Assembly (NCBI GenBank): GCA_022316685.1
Contig: JAKJHU010000039.1
Span: forward strand, 1,984,001 to 2,048,000
DNA: 64,000 nucleotides
Direction of reading: 5' to 3'
Origin: Progne subis subis
Taxonomy: Eukaryota > Chordata > Aves > Passeriformes > Hirundinidae
Shown: in pieces, positions 25,491 through 37,914 of the stretch
Layout: each line of letters opens with the position of its first letter
Numbering within the stretch: the stretch's first letter is position 1
The notes under the pieces: model-generated
Told to the model about the DNA's origin: nothing
The model's database searches: none
Seen by the model: only the letters and a program-made list of their open reading frames with translations
Translations under genes and position numbers: made by a program

Positions 25491-25895
25491 CTAGAAAAAA
25501 GTGTTTGTTGTGATGAGTGATTCACTGAAGAAACAGAAAAATTGTTGTTTGACTAATAGGGAAAAATTGGGGAAAATGGCTCTTGGCTCTCCAATACATT
25601 TGCTTTTTCCAAAAGACCCAGACATACTACAGATGTTCAGCCTTCACACATAGAAGAAAGACCTGTTTAAAGTAAAAAGAGAGTTCTTTCATTTCTCGTG
25701 TTGCTACTCTTCCACCCCAGACAATCAGTAATTTTCTTTCCCTAAAGTCAAGGAAACTCCTGGACCTGATTTGACTATATGAAATTTAAATAGTTATCTT
25801 GAAATATTCATTTCCAAATGTTCATCATCTGCCTTCTCTTCACTGATGAAAACACCAGCCATCGAAGAAGGTAAATTATATTCAAGGATGTTTAC

Positions 25896-26084
25896 CTTTC
25901 CATATACAGAAGTTTCTGCTCTGAAGGTATTCATTGTGCAGCTGGAACCCCTTCAGGAAATTGTAGAACTTTGAAACCATCACCCGCTCTGTGAGGATCT
26001 GCCGAATGATGCCCATGATGCCACATTCAGGGGTCACCAAGTAAGTCTCCAACCCATGTCTCCTCTCTGATGGAGAAGGCTCGT
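25896..26084 (-). CDS. PLA2G4E-like: Gene B exon 17: catalytic domain
   Basis: The exon is 189 nt, with acceptor TCTTTCAG and donor G|GTAAAC. It encodes EPSPSERRHGLETYLVTP, GIIRQILTERVMVSKFYNFL, KGFQLHNEYLQ and FCIWK. FYNFLKGFQLHxxYLQ matches the PLA2G4E pattern. Confidence 0.93.
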
Positions 26085-26425
26085 CTGAAAGATAGAGGAG
26101 GTGAACAAATTGTTGCTTTGATACAGTTCTTTCCAATACTTAAAATAGCAGAAGGCAACTCATATTAGCTAAGGAAAAGAAGATCCTAATAAGACATTGC
26201 AACATACAAATGAATCAATGTCAAAATAGGAATAAGAAGAAAATCAAGCTTTGGTAAAGCCTATTCCATGAGAAACAGAGTGGCAACAAACTTGCCAAAA
26301 CTGGAAAAAGTGATCCATACTTTGATGGAACACACAGATCGATTTCGTGTGTGAGGGTTAGGGTATGTTCAGAGGGTCAGAATCTGGACCTGTTCCATTC
26401 AAAATTAATAAAAATCAGCTGGGGG

Positions 26426-26458
<33 letters not shown>
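26426..26458. repeat. A33 homopolymer in a gene B intron
   Basis: There are 33 consecutive A on the plus strand, preceded by GGGGG, inside the intron between exons 16 and 17. No retroposed body was recognised next to it. Confidence 0.95.
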
Positions 26459-26461
<3 letters not shown>

Positions 26462-27017
26462 TATAAGGAGACATCCACAGAAGAACAGAGTAAAAGCGTT
26501 GTGCTAAACAGTACCTCATGAGATTTGGAAGAGAGCCGATGTCTTTCTATCACATTCATTTATTGATTTATGGAGCTTAGGGCTTTGCAACACTTCTATG
26601 GAGAAAGTGATAGAAACCCATAAACCAAACTCACTAACTGCCTTTAAACAAAGGTAGGACAACCTAGGCCTCCTAGAAAAACACAGGTTTACAACAAGAT
26701 GAAAGAAAATTGAAATGGAGTTGCATATAATTGAAGTCTTCAACAACAATGTATGAAAAGCACCAACTGCTGAGGCAGAGAGAGAACACAGCACTGAGGT
26801 GTTTGTTACAATATGGGGATTACCAAACGGCCTCTGGCAAAGACAATCTGTTTAAAACCTTCAGCAGTTTTATATTTGCATAAATTCAGTCTAAGAGAGA
26901 TTAATGGAAATAATATTGCTATCGAATAAATTCAGAGAAGAAACCTAGTTAGATGCAGCTGACAATATGAAGCCTCTGGATTTCTGAGGCAACAGGTAAA
27001 ACAGAAACATGACTAAC

Positions 27018-27125
27018 CAATATCAACAGTGTCGTGTTGGGTACACCTCAGTGAGCGCCTTTGTGTAGGATCTGACGAATGCCAGGCATCCAAGAGGTTG
27101 TACGAAAAGACATTGCTCCATAGAC
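27018..27125 (-). CDS. PLA2G4E-like: Gene B exon 16: catalytic domain
   Basis: The exon is 108 nt, with acceptor TTGCACAG and donor G|GTTAGT. It encodes LWSNVFSYNLLDAWHSSD, then a diverged stretch (PTQRRSLRCTQHDTVDI) where mammals have a Trp-Thr-rich segment. The split codons on both sides join cleanly to exons 15 and 17. Confidence 0.9.
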
Positions 27126-30100
27126 CTGTGCAATGGTAGAGAACAGAGAAACTTCTTCAGAAACATTCTAATGGAAAATATCCCTTTAAAAAAAAAAAAA
27201 TCTCAGCTTTGCAAGGGGTATTGGAGAGCCTCAAGGCTTCCAAATTATCACCAAAAACTATATGAAGTTTTTTCAGCAAGTAGCATTCTATCCTCAGGGA
27301 GGAACCTAAATAGTTTAAAACATTGTGTGAGGCCTTCAGCCACTGTAATTCACTGCCACATACACGCCAACATTTTTCATCCTATAAGCATCCATCATAA
27401 GTAAGCAAAACTATGCCATTCCTATAAAATAAGAGTCTACAAAATATGGCATATACAAGTGGATACTCAGTTAAAGGTTTTGAAGCTGCTCCTGGACAGT
27501 CAAGAATCAAATGGTTAGAGCACAGTCTGGAATAGTCTGCAGAAGTCAGCTAAATAAAAGACATCTTTGCTGTCCCTCAAAAATTTCTCTCTGCACAGGG
27601 TCTTTTGAGGGAGACTTTCTCCTTCTATTTTTCTCATTCCCATTGTGCTTCTCCCACTTTTGTCATCCCACGTAACAGAACATCTAAAAATGGCTCCACA
27701 GTGCAGAAATCTCCAAAAGTTTCTTGGATTTTGAAAAGCATCTCTTCCTCCACAGCTCTGTCACAGGCCCCAAGAGGAGCTCTACCAGAGAAGGCAGAAC
27801 TGTGCTTTTGCCTTGAAAATCTCTACCAGGGAAAGCTTTGCAAAAGCTATACGTTGTACAGGATGCAGTAACTTGAGTTGCACAATATAATAATTATTCA
27901 TCCCCTAAATTATTAACAGAAATATAATTTTCTTTACAACATGGCTTGTTTCTAGAGTGGGACAGAAATCCAAGAGCCTTCTGTTTTACAAGAAGTCCTT
28001 GTAAGAATAGACTCACTTGGAAATATTAGAAATGCATAATCAAGAAATCAGATCGAAGCTCTCTGAATCTACACTTAGCTGTCAAGCAGAGTTTTGCACA
28101 CAATTTGCACACGATTACTGGCAAGTTTCTGTCAAGACAACCTCATCTCCCAGCAGCTTGAGAAGCTTCTCTGCTATGAGAAGACAACTCCTCTGATTTC
28201 TCCTGGTTTTCGCACTCTGTAACTCTTTGGTTCCCTCAGCCCTAGGAGTTACACACTGTCCTGCATTTTAATGACATTCAAACATTGTCTCCTCAGAACT
28301 TGTTTATAATTACATAGCCTAACGTCTTGCACTGAATTTTCTTTGTACCATATTGGCTGAAGTAAGGGCTGGTATCTGTGAAGAGAGATGGTATCTTTTA
28401 CTTAGCCAGCAGAGTTGAAGACAGTAAACAAGCTCTTATACACCCCAGCCTTTCTTCTGGAAACAGGAGGGTCTTGTATCCCCATAAGCTCATCCAGTCT
28501 TACCAGCTCTAGCCACTGGTCTTACAAAAGGCCTTTCCTCTCCCTGCAAATGACACCTTGCTTTTATCTTTAAACTATCCAGCAGTAACTAATAGAACAT
28601 TTTTTCATAGTCACCCAAGGGGGCATTGCATGTGGTATCACTAGATGGCAATATTGCTTTAACTCTCCAGCTTATCCTTTATAAAGCTACACCCGTGGCT
28701 GTGGGATTTCTAGGCTCAGGTGCTACAGCTGAGGACAGAGCTCATCCCAGGCTGGGTGTGCTTGCTGGCCAGGGTGTGCTTGCTGTCTGGCCACCTCAGG
28801 TATGAACACACCACCCCAGTGCTACTGAGGAACTGCAACTGAGGCACAACATGCTCAGAAGAAGGCTCTGTAGTCCCACCTAGCTCTGTGACCTACCTCC
28901 TGCCTCAACAGTCAGCACAGAGTGCTTAATGGAAGAGTAAAAGAAAAAGGGAAGAATGAAGGGATCTCTTCTCCAGCTCTCAAATCTCAAGCTCCTGGAT
29001 TTTGGATTTCTAGTACTGGTGGCTGTATCTGAACTACTGGGTTTCAGAGCCACCAGTGGGATTTAGTGTGCATGGATTTCTCTTACCCTTTTCAGATCTA
29101 TTCACACTCTTGGATCCTGTGTTTTCTTCTGAGTCTTTTCCCTCAGACAACTCTTCTTAACTCATGGCTTCACTAAAAGTTCTTAACATAGCTGATAAAG
29201 CTGTGAGATTTAGTGCTCGTGTGACTGAGCACAATCTTTTCTTTCTTATGCCTAGCTGTTGTCTCATGTTTTGAACAGTACGGTTCTGGACTCCTCATGC
29301 ATAATACAGACATTCACAGCTTCTCTGAATACCAAATAAGGAATGCCAGGTGATGTTCCTGGTTGTATGGATTTTTCACTTCACAAGGTTAATAGTTTTT
29401 TAACTGTCTCCTTGTTGTCCTGTTGTGTCTTGCGCTTATTTACTTGTAAAGTATCTGTTTAAGAGCAGACAGACCTGTCTGCAGACTTTACCAACGAACA
29501 AAGTGGTCTAGTAGAGAGTTCCGGTATTAAGCAAAATTGAAACAAGAATTGCGTAAAACTTGCAAAACTGTTTCTCATATATTAAGTAAATTGGGTGTTA
29601 CCCAATTTACTTAATTAAGAATGATGAATTTCAATTATTTATCATTGTATGAAAATTACGAAGTACTTAGAATACTATTAATCTTGCAAAAGTATCAGTA
29701 GCAGTTTACAAAACTAGTCTAAATTGCTTTATTTTATAGTAAACTCTGCAACAACATTGCTTTGGCTTCTAAGATCATGCCATTCATAGACAAATTTGAT
29801 TTTAAGATTTCATTTTCAAAATAGAAATGTTTTTCATGTAGAACTCTGCTGCTGGTTGGTAAAAATTAATCTAACCTGTTCAAGCAGCCCTGAAACTTCA
29901 GGCATGAGCATCACTATTCAAGACAAAAGCAACAGTGAATAGAGTAGTTTGAAATTTTCTCTCAGTATTTTTAGCCCATCTCCATTGTCTAAGGAATTCA
30001 GCCAGAGGTGAGAAAAACATGGTGTACATTTTGTTTCAGTCCTGTATGATGCAGGGCACTGGTTGTAATATGCAGGGTTTGCATTATATTAAAAATAAAG

Positions 30101-30143
30101 TACATATTTATGCAATTTAAACTTTTGCACTAGAGTACATCAC
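27126..30143. other. 3.0-kb intron of gene B between exons 15 and 16
   Basis: No exon or recognisable interspersed repeat found. It contains the 16-bp perfect hairpin at 29581-29615 and a short local duplication of GGGTGTGCTTGCTG-like sequence near 28755-28785. Confidence 0.5.
29581..29615. repeat. Perfect 16-bp inverted repeat with 3-nt loop
   Basis: The left arm ATTAAGTAAATTGGGT (29581-29596) is followed by GTT and then its exact reverse complement (29600-29615). Confidence 0.97.
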
Positions 30144-30281
30144 CTTTCATGAAGCAGATTCTGGACTCAGGAAGCTTCTTCATCAGGCGACCCATGAAGA
30201 ACTCACTGCCAAAATCTTCTGCCTGAATGAAGGCACCATATTTTAAGAAGCCAACTTCATAAGGGGTGAACTCCACCCATT
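30144..30281 (-). CDS. PLA2G4E-like: Gene B exon 15: catalytic domain
   Basis: The exon is 138 nt, with acceptor TCTCTGCAG and donor G|GTGATG. It encodes [36 protein letters not shown] and [12 protein letters not shown] and [10 protein letters not shown] are conserved through the PLA2G4 family. Confidence 0.95.
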
Positions 30282-30779
30282 CTGCAGAGACATAAAACAA
30301 ACTTTTAAATCTTCATCTTATCCCTACTTCGCTGCTGGAAGGGCTATGAAAAGTCAAAAAGGCAACTGCAGGATAAACCCTATCTCAGGGTGACCACAGG
30401 TTGGCCTTCCTCAGCATAACTGGTGTCAGCCACCCACTCAGTAATGTTTCACAGTGTTGCTCATTCAGAACTTTCCAATTACCCTCTCCAGAGAGAATGT
30501 TAGTGAAGTTTATTCCAAGGAGGGGTCAGCCTCAGTTACCCCACATGTGGAGCTAAGGCTTGTGAGTATCCTGGCTGTCCTTAAACAACTCCCCAAGATT
30601 TCTCCTGCCCCATAGAAGAGAAGTTCCTCTCATAGCCTAGGCATAAAGTCTGGAAATGGAAAAGGAAGTTAAGGAGGAAAAGAAACTGTTTATAGATACT
30701 ATGGGGCAGATGTAGAAAAGGTTGAAGTACTGATAATGCAGATAATTTAAACACCGAATGAGCCCATTTTTGCCATCAC

Positions 30780-30894
30780 CTTTGAACTCTGAAAGGCTGT
30801 AATCTTCTTTGATGTTGAGGATCATATAGATAGGCAGGGGATTTTGACCCTGACTCAATGCCTCTTGCTCATCTGAGAGTCTGTGGTTATTTTT
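30780..30894 (-). CDS. PLA2G4E-like: Gene B exon 14: catalytic domain
   Basis: The exon is 115 nt, with acceptor AATTCACAG and donor G|GTGATG. It encodes KNNHRLSDEQEALSQGQNPL, PIYMILNIKED and LSEFK. GQNPLPIY is the strongly conserved cPLA2 motif of this region. Confidence 0.93.
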
Positions 30895-31304
30895 CTGTGA
30901 ATTGATGAAAGACAAAGAGCAAAATCAAGGGACTTTCTTGGCATAGTATATGGGCTTCCAAGAGTGCAGCAAAATACATAGCTGTTATTTTGTATTCTCT
31001 CAACTCATTTTGTGTCCAAACATTTTTTTAAACCAAGGAGTGATCTAAATATTTGCACATCCACATAGGCTTATTTAATTACAGGTAAAGTTGTAGGGTG
31101 CTTTTTAAAAAAATGGTCTCCTGTTCTTTCTCACAAATGCATCCACTTTATATGGAAATTTGTTCTCACAGGGATGAGCAGAGGAAAATAAACCAAGAGC
31201 ACGACTCTTTACCTGGGTACTCAGATTCTCATACTTGTAGAGGGATACATAGGTTTTCTGCTCTACAGAAGCCTCTTGGGCTGTTAATTATGCATTAAGA
31301 GATA

Positions 31305-32190
31305 TGTGGGAACGAAACTCTCAACAAGTTTGCAGAAAACACTAAGCTGGGTGGGAGTTGTTGATCTGCTGGAGAGCAGGGAGGCTCTGCAGGGGGATCT
31401 GGACAGGCTGGATCAATAGGCCAAGGCCAATCATAGAGATTCAACAAGGCCAAGTGCTGAGTCCTGCACTTGGATCACAACAACCCCATGCAGCACTACA
31501 GGCTCGGGGAGGAGTGGCTGGAAAGCTGCCCAGCAGAAAAGGACCTGGGGGTGCTGGCTGACAGCAGCTGAGCATGATCCAGGTGGCCAAGAAGGCCAAT
31601 GGCATCCCAGCCTGTATCAGCAGTAGTAGGACCAGAGCAGTGCGTGTCCCCCTGTGCTCAGCACTGGTGAGGCCACACCTCACTTAATCTGTCCAGTTTT
31701 GGGGCCCTTCTCTGTAAGAAAAAGACATTGAGGTGCTGGAGCATGTCCAGCAAAGGACATGGAGCAAAAGCAGTGGAACCAGGAAAGGGTCTAGAGAAAA
31801 AGTCTTACAAGGAGCAGCTGAAGGAGCTGGCGTTGTGTTGCTTGGAGAAAAGGAGACTCAGGGGAGAGAGACCTTATCACTCTCTACAACTTCCTGAAAG
31901 GAAGTAGTAGACAAGTGGGGATTGCTCTCTTCCTCCAAGTAACAAGACAAGAGGAAATGGACATAAGTTGTGCCCAAAGAGGTTTAAATTGAATATTAGG
32001 AAAAATTTCTGCACTGGTCAGCATTGGAACAGGTTCCCCAGGGAAGTAGCGGAATGACATCTGTGAAAGTGTTTGAAACTTGTGTAGATCTGGCACCTGA
32101 GGACATGGGCTAGGGGTGAACATGAGAGTGATAAGATAATGGTTGGACACAGAGGCCTTTCCAATCTTAACAATTCTAAAACCCTTTGTT
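31305..32190 (+). mobile_element. CR1 LINE 3' segment (~0.9 kb), degenerate
   Basis: The plus strand follows the avian CR1 reverse-transcriptase C-terminus and 3' UTR. Diagnostic pieces include CTGCACTTGGATCACAACAA, AAGAAGGCCAATGGCATCCC, GACATTGAGGTGCTGGAGCA and ATGGTTGGACACAGAGGCCT near the end. It carries several indels and no long open frame. It is inserted antisense to gene B in the intron between exons 13 and 14. Confidence 0.9.
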
Positions 32191-32310
32191 AATCAGCAGA
32201 AATCATCTGCTGGATAATGCTGGCATGCTCTAAGGCATCTGTCCCTGGAGCTTCATTTTCCATACAATAGTATTCAGTAGCTGTTAGAGAAAACATAGGA
32301 AAAATGCTAC

Positions 32311-32533
32311 CCCATCGTCTAATGCTTTTTCCAGCAGAAGCCCCCAAAAATCAACACTAGAGATCTGGTATCCCTCTTGCTTCCGCAGTTTTAGCTCCTT
32401 TGCATAGTATTTCAAGTTCTCCAGGGAAAAGCAGCTTAGCTTGCACTTGGTCATATGTCTGCGGACTTCACCAATCGGTCCTGATAGATCCTTGTGTGAC
32501 CAGTCAGCACTCTGATACAAATGTGACAAAGTC
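32311..32533 (-). CDS. PLA2G4E-like: Gene B exon 13: catalytic domain lid/cap region
   Basis: The exon is 223 nt, with acceptor TTCCCCAG and donor GGG|GTAGCA (weak). It encodes TLSHLYQSADWSHK, GEVRRHMTK, KYYAKELKLRKQEGY and VDFWGLLLEKALDDG. SADWS and the DFWGLL segment match PLA2G4E. Confidence 0.92.
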
Positions 32534-33000
32534 CTGGGGAAAAGAAAGGAAGTGCATTGTCATATGTAGAGGAACTTTCACTTTTTGGACTTAGAATTTA
32601 AGGTGCACATCAAATGAACTAGCTGAGTTTCTTTAAAAGCATCTTTTGAGCTTAGTTTATTATTGAAAAGATTTTTTGATTTAGAGGAGTTTCCCAAATC
32701 ACTAACTAAACTGAGGGCTTGAAAAAAGCCCCTCTTTACTACGAAGGTTTACGCACAAGGCTGTGATTTGCACCCTGGTGACTCAGTAGTAAAGATCCTA
32801 GAGCCGAAACAAAGAATCAAGGAAAATTGTGAGCAGCACCTAGACCATTCACTGGCTTGGGCAAGGTGCTTCTAATGCAGCAATAAAAAAAGCTCAAGAC
32901 TGAATCAGTACACCTTTCTTTAGAAAAATGAAGAGAATAAATATCTCACACAGCAGACTATAGAGGTGATGAGTGATGTCTTTGCTCAGGATCTCCTTAC

Positions 33001-33137
33001 CATGTTGAACCAGATGACCCAGTGATGTATGAAATGGCATCCAAGAGACCTAGCTTTTGAAGACCCAGCAGATTGCCTAACAAAGATGTCAGTGCCCGGG
33101 TGCCACCTCCTGTTGTCATCACTGCTACAACTGGTAC
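33001..33137 (-). CDS. PLA2G4E-like: Gene B exon 12: oxyanion glycines and nucleophile serine
   Basis: The exon is 137 nt, with acceptor TTAAACAG and donor TG|GTAAGG. It encodes [18 protein letters not shown], then [15 protein letters not shown] is the oxyanion-hole glycine run with the conserved Arg, and the middle Ser of GSSGS is the catalytic nucleophile of cPLA2s. Both are intact. Confidence 0.95.
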
Positions 33138-34631
33138 CTGTTTAATCATCAACACAGCAGTGGTAAGCAACACTTTGTTTGCCAGCACAAGTGATGAAAT
33201 GTAGCATGTCAGTCCCACAGAATATTCCAACATTTCACCATTTCCCCAAGCAGGAAAGAAAAAAAAATTAAAACTGTGTATTTTGCAGAGAAAACAAAAC
33301 AAAACCAAAAAAACCCCGAACAACAGCAAAAAAAGCCACTAACTGATTCTGATCAAAATCAATCATTTTTGATTGTCAATTTTTACATGCTGGCTTATCA
33401 AAATTTATTGTTTCAAGGCATTTCAATATTAGACTGCATTTTCCTTAGCAAAACATCTTCTCTTGAGAGGTCTATTTTGATTACAAGCAGAGCTCCTCCT
33501 CTCTGTAAGTCAAGCATAATAGCTAGATTACATTTCCTACTAAGTACCTAGAGTATGTGATTGCAGTGATGGAGCCTAATTGTATGGAAATCTAAATTTT
33601 GTTACAGGAAGACAAATTTCTCTAAGAAACCCGCTGAGAGAAGATGAGTGCAACTGACATTTTCCGCGCACATTTCCAGGCAATTGCATCAAAGAAATAC
33701 TCAACAGTTTCCTGATTCAAAGCCAACATTTCAGGTCAAAGCAAAGTATTCTGATTTGGATTTACCTGACTATAAGGAAATATTTTCTTGCTGGAAAATC
33801 TGAAAATAATAGTTAGAAGTACTTCTCCTTAAAATTCTTATACTTAAGAAACTGCTGGGGTTTTTTCATTGAAACTATTGTGCCAATGACAAAAAATGTA
33901 GTAATATAATAAATTTGTGAGCAGGGGCATAATTTATAATGTCTAAAACCATGCTGTCATATATTACCTAATGTGCCTTTGGTCCACCTGTCCTGGGCAA
34001 AGGAGAAAACAGGTGAAAAAAATTAACCAGCTCTCGAGTTAGTTCTTCATTTCTCAAGTTCCTGATCACAGACCATGCTCCCACCCTAAAGCACCAACCA
34101 TCCCCATACTAGCATGGGCATTAACAAATACAAACTCTAGCTCAGACAAGCAGATTAGAGAAAAAATGTTGAATGTCTTTCTTCTATTTGAGAAACTAGA
34201 GCTGAGATGATGACCACCAGAGGAGAGATTCTATGATAAGACACCTTCTCATCAGCCAGTATTATGCATCACTTTAACTGTTAGATTTTCTCCCTTCAAA
34301 AATCTGATAAAATACCTTATGAGGTCTTGGTAATGATCAGCTAAAACAGTCGGACTATCCAGGTCTATAACACACAGATGATAAAGAAATAGAAAAAAGG
34401 ATTCTGACATGACATTATATATTCTGGAGAAATGTGTATCAAGAGGGTATGTTACTATCCTGGCTCTCACATTGCTTCATCTAAAGTAGAAAATGTAGAA
34501 AAGCAATCCTCAGTGCTTTACATGGTGCAGTGAATATATCGGGGCTAGTAAAGGAACAACGTGCAAAAAGCGATGAACATAACATATTCCTGTTATATAG
34601 CATGTTACAGTCCCTGTGGTCTTCCCCATAC

Positions 34632-34767
34632 CTCATGATCTTGTAGGTCTGGTTGGAAATGTAGTGCTCTTTTCAGAGCAGAAGCCACAAACTTCTTCCT
34701 TTTCTGTAGGAAACTTTTCTCCTTCATACATAGATCAAACTCCAAGCGAACATCTAAGTTTCTGGAC
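34632..34767 (-). CDS. PLA2G4E-like: Gene B exon 11: helical entry to the catalytic domain
   Basis: The exon is 136 nt, with acceptor GTTTGAG|G and donor GAG|GTATGG. The alternative acceptor six bases downstream (CAG) would create a TGA, so this one was chosen. It encodes SRNLDVRLEFDLC, FLQKRKKFVASALKRAL and DLQDHE. LDVRLxFxLC is a PLA2G4E signature. Confidence 0.88.
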
Positions 34768-35402
34768 CTCAAACAAAGTCCAGGGTTAAACAGGATAATA
34801 TGCACAATCATTTTTAATTAATATCTGGATGCTTGCTTACAAGTTGCAACTCTATTATGATGCTTAGAAGAGCTGCTACTCTGGCCCCACAAAAACGTAT
34901 CACAATGGTATAGGTAAGACAGAGAAAAGGTTGATGAGCTGCAAAAAGTAGCAAAATCTTACAGAAAGACATATTCTTTATTACTACACTGATTTTCAGC
35001 AAGTGTTGACATAAATACTGCAATCCATATATGGATACTATAAATAGCAGAATATTTAGGATTTCTTGCCTCAGGACTGACAGATTTTATAAATACAAAT
35101 ACTCTGTGGTTTTTACAAGTAAGGAAAGGAGACTCATCTTTTTATAAATATACAGCTCTACAGATGTTGCAACCAGAAAACATTATTCTCCTCATCTAAA
35201 CTGAGTTTCTATGTAGCAGCATAAGAGGAAAATTCATCTAGCACAGTTAGCCACCTTCTGGACATGGGTAATGAACACAGGTGAATAGGTAAATATAATC
35301 GTTGACTAAATACTTTCCCCCTTAGTTACAGAAATAGGAAAGAAGGCCAAAAAAAAGGAACTTTTTTGCACAACCACAAAATCCAAAGACAGAATTTCTT
35401 AC

Positions 35403-35440
35403 CAGTCATTTGACTTCATATGTAAATTAATTGTCTCATC
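35403..35440 (-). CDS. PLA2G4E-like: Gene B exon 10: 38-nt microexon-like exon
   Basis: The exon has acceptor TTCCCTAG and donor TG|GTAAGA. It encodes DETINLHMKSND plus a split Trp codon. The LHMKS motif matches the PLA2G4E consensus (ELHMKS), and the phases fit both neighbours. Confidence 0.85.
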
Positions 35441-35943
35441 CTAGGGAAAAAAAAATATATATAAACACTGGAGATCATTTTACATTCTTTCTTTACCACC
35501 AGCTCTGAAGCCCTTCTCTTTTTCTAAAAGCCTCATTGGGCCACAAAGCCATAGTAATGAGAAAATCCATCTAAATCTTAAAACTTCTCCAAGTCCGTGT
35601 TATTTCCCTTATATTCTTTTATACTGAAGATAAAGAGAGCAGCGTACAGCAAAAACCAGCACCAGCTCTGCCAGTGTGCTCCATCCTGCCTCATCATTTG
35701 CATTTGCTCTGATCTGCGTTAGTCACTGAGGTGGTCACAGAAATCCCTTTGTCATGTGTTTGACTGTGATTTTTTTTGTTCTGTTTGGTTCATATGAAAA
35801 TGTACAGGTCCATAATGTTAGGAAGTTAAGGGCACTAATGGTTACATATCTAAACCCCTAGTTCACAGTGATTTAATTAACTCATACTCATTGATCTTTG
35901 ATCTATAGCCTAACATTTATTCTAAGAAGTTTATATCAATCAC

Positions 35944-36036
35944 CTTTGCTACTGCCACTTTCTCATTGAATGGAAGTGAATCCAGAGGAATAGTGAGGGA
36001 TGCATGGCAGTCTCTTTTGTCTTCATCTGAAGTATG
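35944..36036 (-). CDS. PLA2G4E-like: Gene B exon 9: linker
   Basis: The exon is 93 nt (31 codons, phase 0 to 0), with acceptor TTTTTTCAG and donor AAG|GTGATT. It encodes HTSDEDKRDCHASLTIPLDS, then LPFNEKVAVAK. It corresponds to the beta-strand segment just before the helical part of the catalytic domain. Confidence 0.83.
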
Positions 36037-36306
36037 CTGAAAAAATAAATAATAATGTAGAAAATATTTCATGTATACACCATACAAAAGCACTGTCTCC
36101 AACTCAATTTTTTTAAATGGGTCCCTGCCCAGCAGTTTTCAAGTTAACATCTAATATTTTTATGTCTTAGGGGTTACAATGCTCTGTCAGAGCTCAAGTT
36201 CATGAAAGATAGCTCTTTATTAAAAATACAAGCTCTTTCCATTTGCCTCAGTCAAGTACAGAAAACCATGAGTTCACTATGTTTACTCAAGCTAATGATC
36301 ACATAC

Positions 36307-36449
36307 CGAGCAGAAATGAGACTTCTTCTCTGCTAGAGCCATGAACAACTCTGACAGGCTGTACTTGATGTAATGAAAGTTCAGGGGCTTCAGAGGTTGC
36401 CAGAAAGAGCCTAGTGACAGGGTCTGGCTCTTCTCATATGATCCCTTCA
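36307..36449 (-). CDS. PLA2G4E-like: Gene B exon 8: linker, start of catalytic region
   Basis: The exon is 143 nt, with acceptor GTTTTCAG and donor TCG|GTATGT. It encodes KGSYEKSQTLSLGSFW..., then LNFHYIKYSLSELFMA and EKKSHFCS. The frame is open throughout. The KGSYE..QTL core is family-like; the rest is divergent linker. Confidence 0.83.
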
Positions 36450-36934
36450 CTGAAAACAAGAAGTCTTTTTCTAAAAAAAAAATCCAAACATGAAAATATA
36501 CAGAGGAGTTAATGACTATGATCCCAGAAATTCAATATTAAATGGTCTTTCAGAATCTTATATATAAAACCTTCAACAATGCTTAAAAGCTTCCAAACTC
36601 TATTTATCCAGCAAGGGAACATAACAAGAGATAGGAGGAGAAGAAAAGCAAACAAGCAAATCAAAAACAAACCACAAAACATCAAAAAGCATAAAGCTGT
36701 AGTAGATGTTTTAAAAACTCAGACATACAGGCAAATTGGTCAAAATGAAGTTGGGATAGAAATATGTTTTCTTATACTTTACAGCACTTATAAGATTCAT
36801 TCCTTTAATTTCAAAGTCCATTTTTTGTAGTTAGCACAGAGACCTAACTGTTGGATCTGTGAACCTGCATATACACTCCTAACCATCCAGTTCCTGTGCT
36901 CTAATTGTAAGAACAAAGTAAGAAAAATACCAGA

Positions 36935-37055
36935 TAAGAAAGTAATAAAACAAAACAAACAAAAAAACCAACACACACAAAAATCCAAACAAACAAAACC
37001 AAAACAAACTTTAAAAAAAAAAACAACAAACCCCAAAGCAAACAAGCAAACAACC
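36935..37055. repeat. A/C-only low-complexity tract
   Basis: About 120 bp of CAAA, ACAC and poly-A on the plus strand, nearly free of G and T, within the intron between exons 7 and 8 of gene B. Confidence 0.85.
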
Positions 37056-37112
37056 AAGAGAAGTCAGTTAACCATAAAATAATGAGTGTTTGTTTCTAGC
37101 TTTAAGTCTAAC

Positions 37113-37176
37113 CTGAAGGTTCTTTCTTTTTCCATCTGTTGTCCACTCGGACTTCCAAGCAGGAAGTTTCACGAGA
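37113..37176 (-). CDS. PLA2G4E-like: Gene B exon 7: linker
   Basis: The exon is 64 nt, with acceptor GCTACAG and donor G|GTTAGA. It encodes SRETSCLEVRVDNRWKKKEP. The SCLEV motif follows LVTNGVLV as expected for PLA2G4E, and a short basic cluster (RWKKK) follows. Confidence 0.85.
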
Positions 37177-37914
37177 CTGTAGCAGGGATGAACAATGAGA
37201 GATTAAAGAATATAAAACATGCCATATCTGAGTCACTTCACTGCTACCTGTCTTTGGTCACCTGAGTCCCTGGGGTCTGGAAAACAGTCCACCCTGTGTT
37301 TGTTAGGTTGATAAGAGAAAGACTTTGGCACTCTGTAAATGTGACAGGTTTCAGCTGAAAGAAAAATAGTTGTGGTGGTTTTGGACAAGACCAGGAGGAG
37401 AAAGGAAATAACAGGGGGGCAATGAGAGTGTGCTGAGACCTCCTGAGGGTAAATCGATGGATTGGCCAAATTGCAGGGATGTCCTTGCTGCCCTGCTTTG
37501 GTGAAGCTGGACAGTCAAGTGCTACCTCCTTTAAGTAACGAGTTAAGGGCAGCTGAGAAAGCAACTTCCATATCATCCTGTGGAAGTGGGGAAAACAGGA
37601 TGGCCATGAGGGAGTCACAAAAGAAGTTCCCCAAAGGAATGATGCAGTGGCAGTAAGGCAATGAAAGACCACTTCAGGCTTTGTCAATAGGCTTGATATC
37701 AACTTGTGGTGGTGAACATGTCTCTGAGTACCCCAAACAACTGTGCGTATTTTTTCCAAACACATCCTCCCACAGGGAACAGCACATCAGGATGGCTATC
37801 TGTGTCTGACCCCCATTTTCTTTGCTTTCAGTGAGGTGTTGGGGCACCTGCTAGATTCACCAATCCCATCACTGTCATGAAAGCAAAGATAGATGAGCAA
37901 TAGTTTAAAATTAC

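Noticed and set aside
34252..34470. Minus-strand 72-codon open frame between gene B exons 11 and 12
   Set aside because: The flanking exons already join in phase 0 to give DLQDHE-VPVVAV, which is the expected family sequence; there is no room for another exon and the frame has no family similarity.
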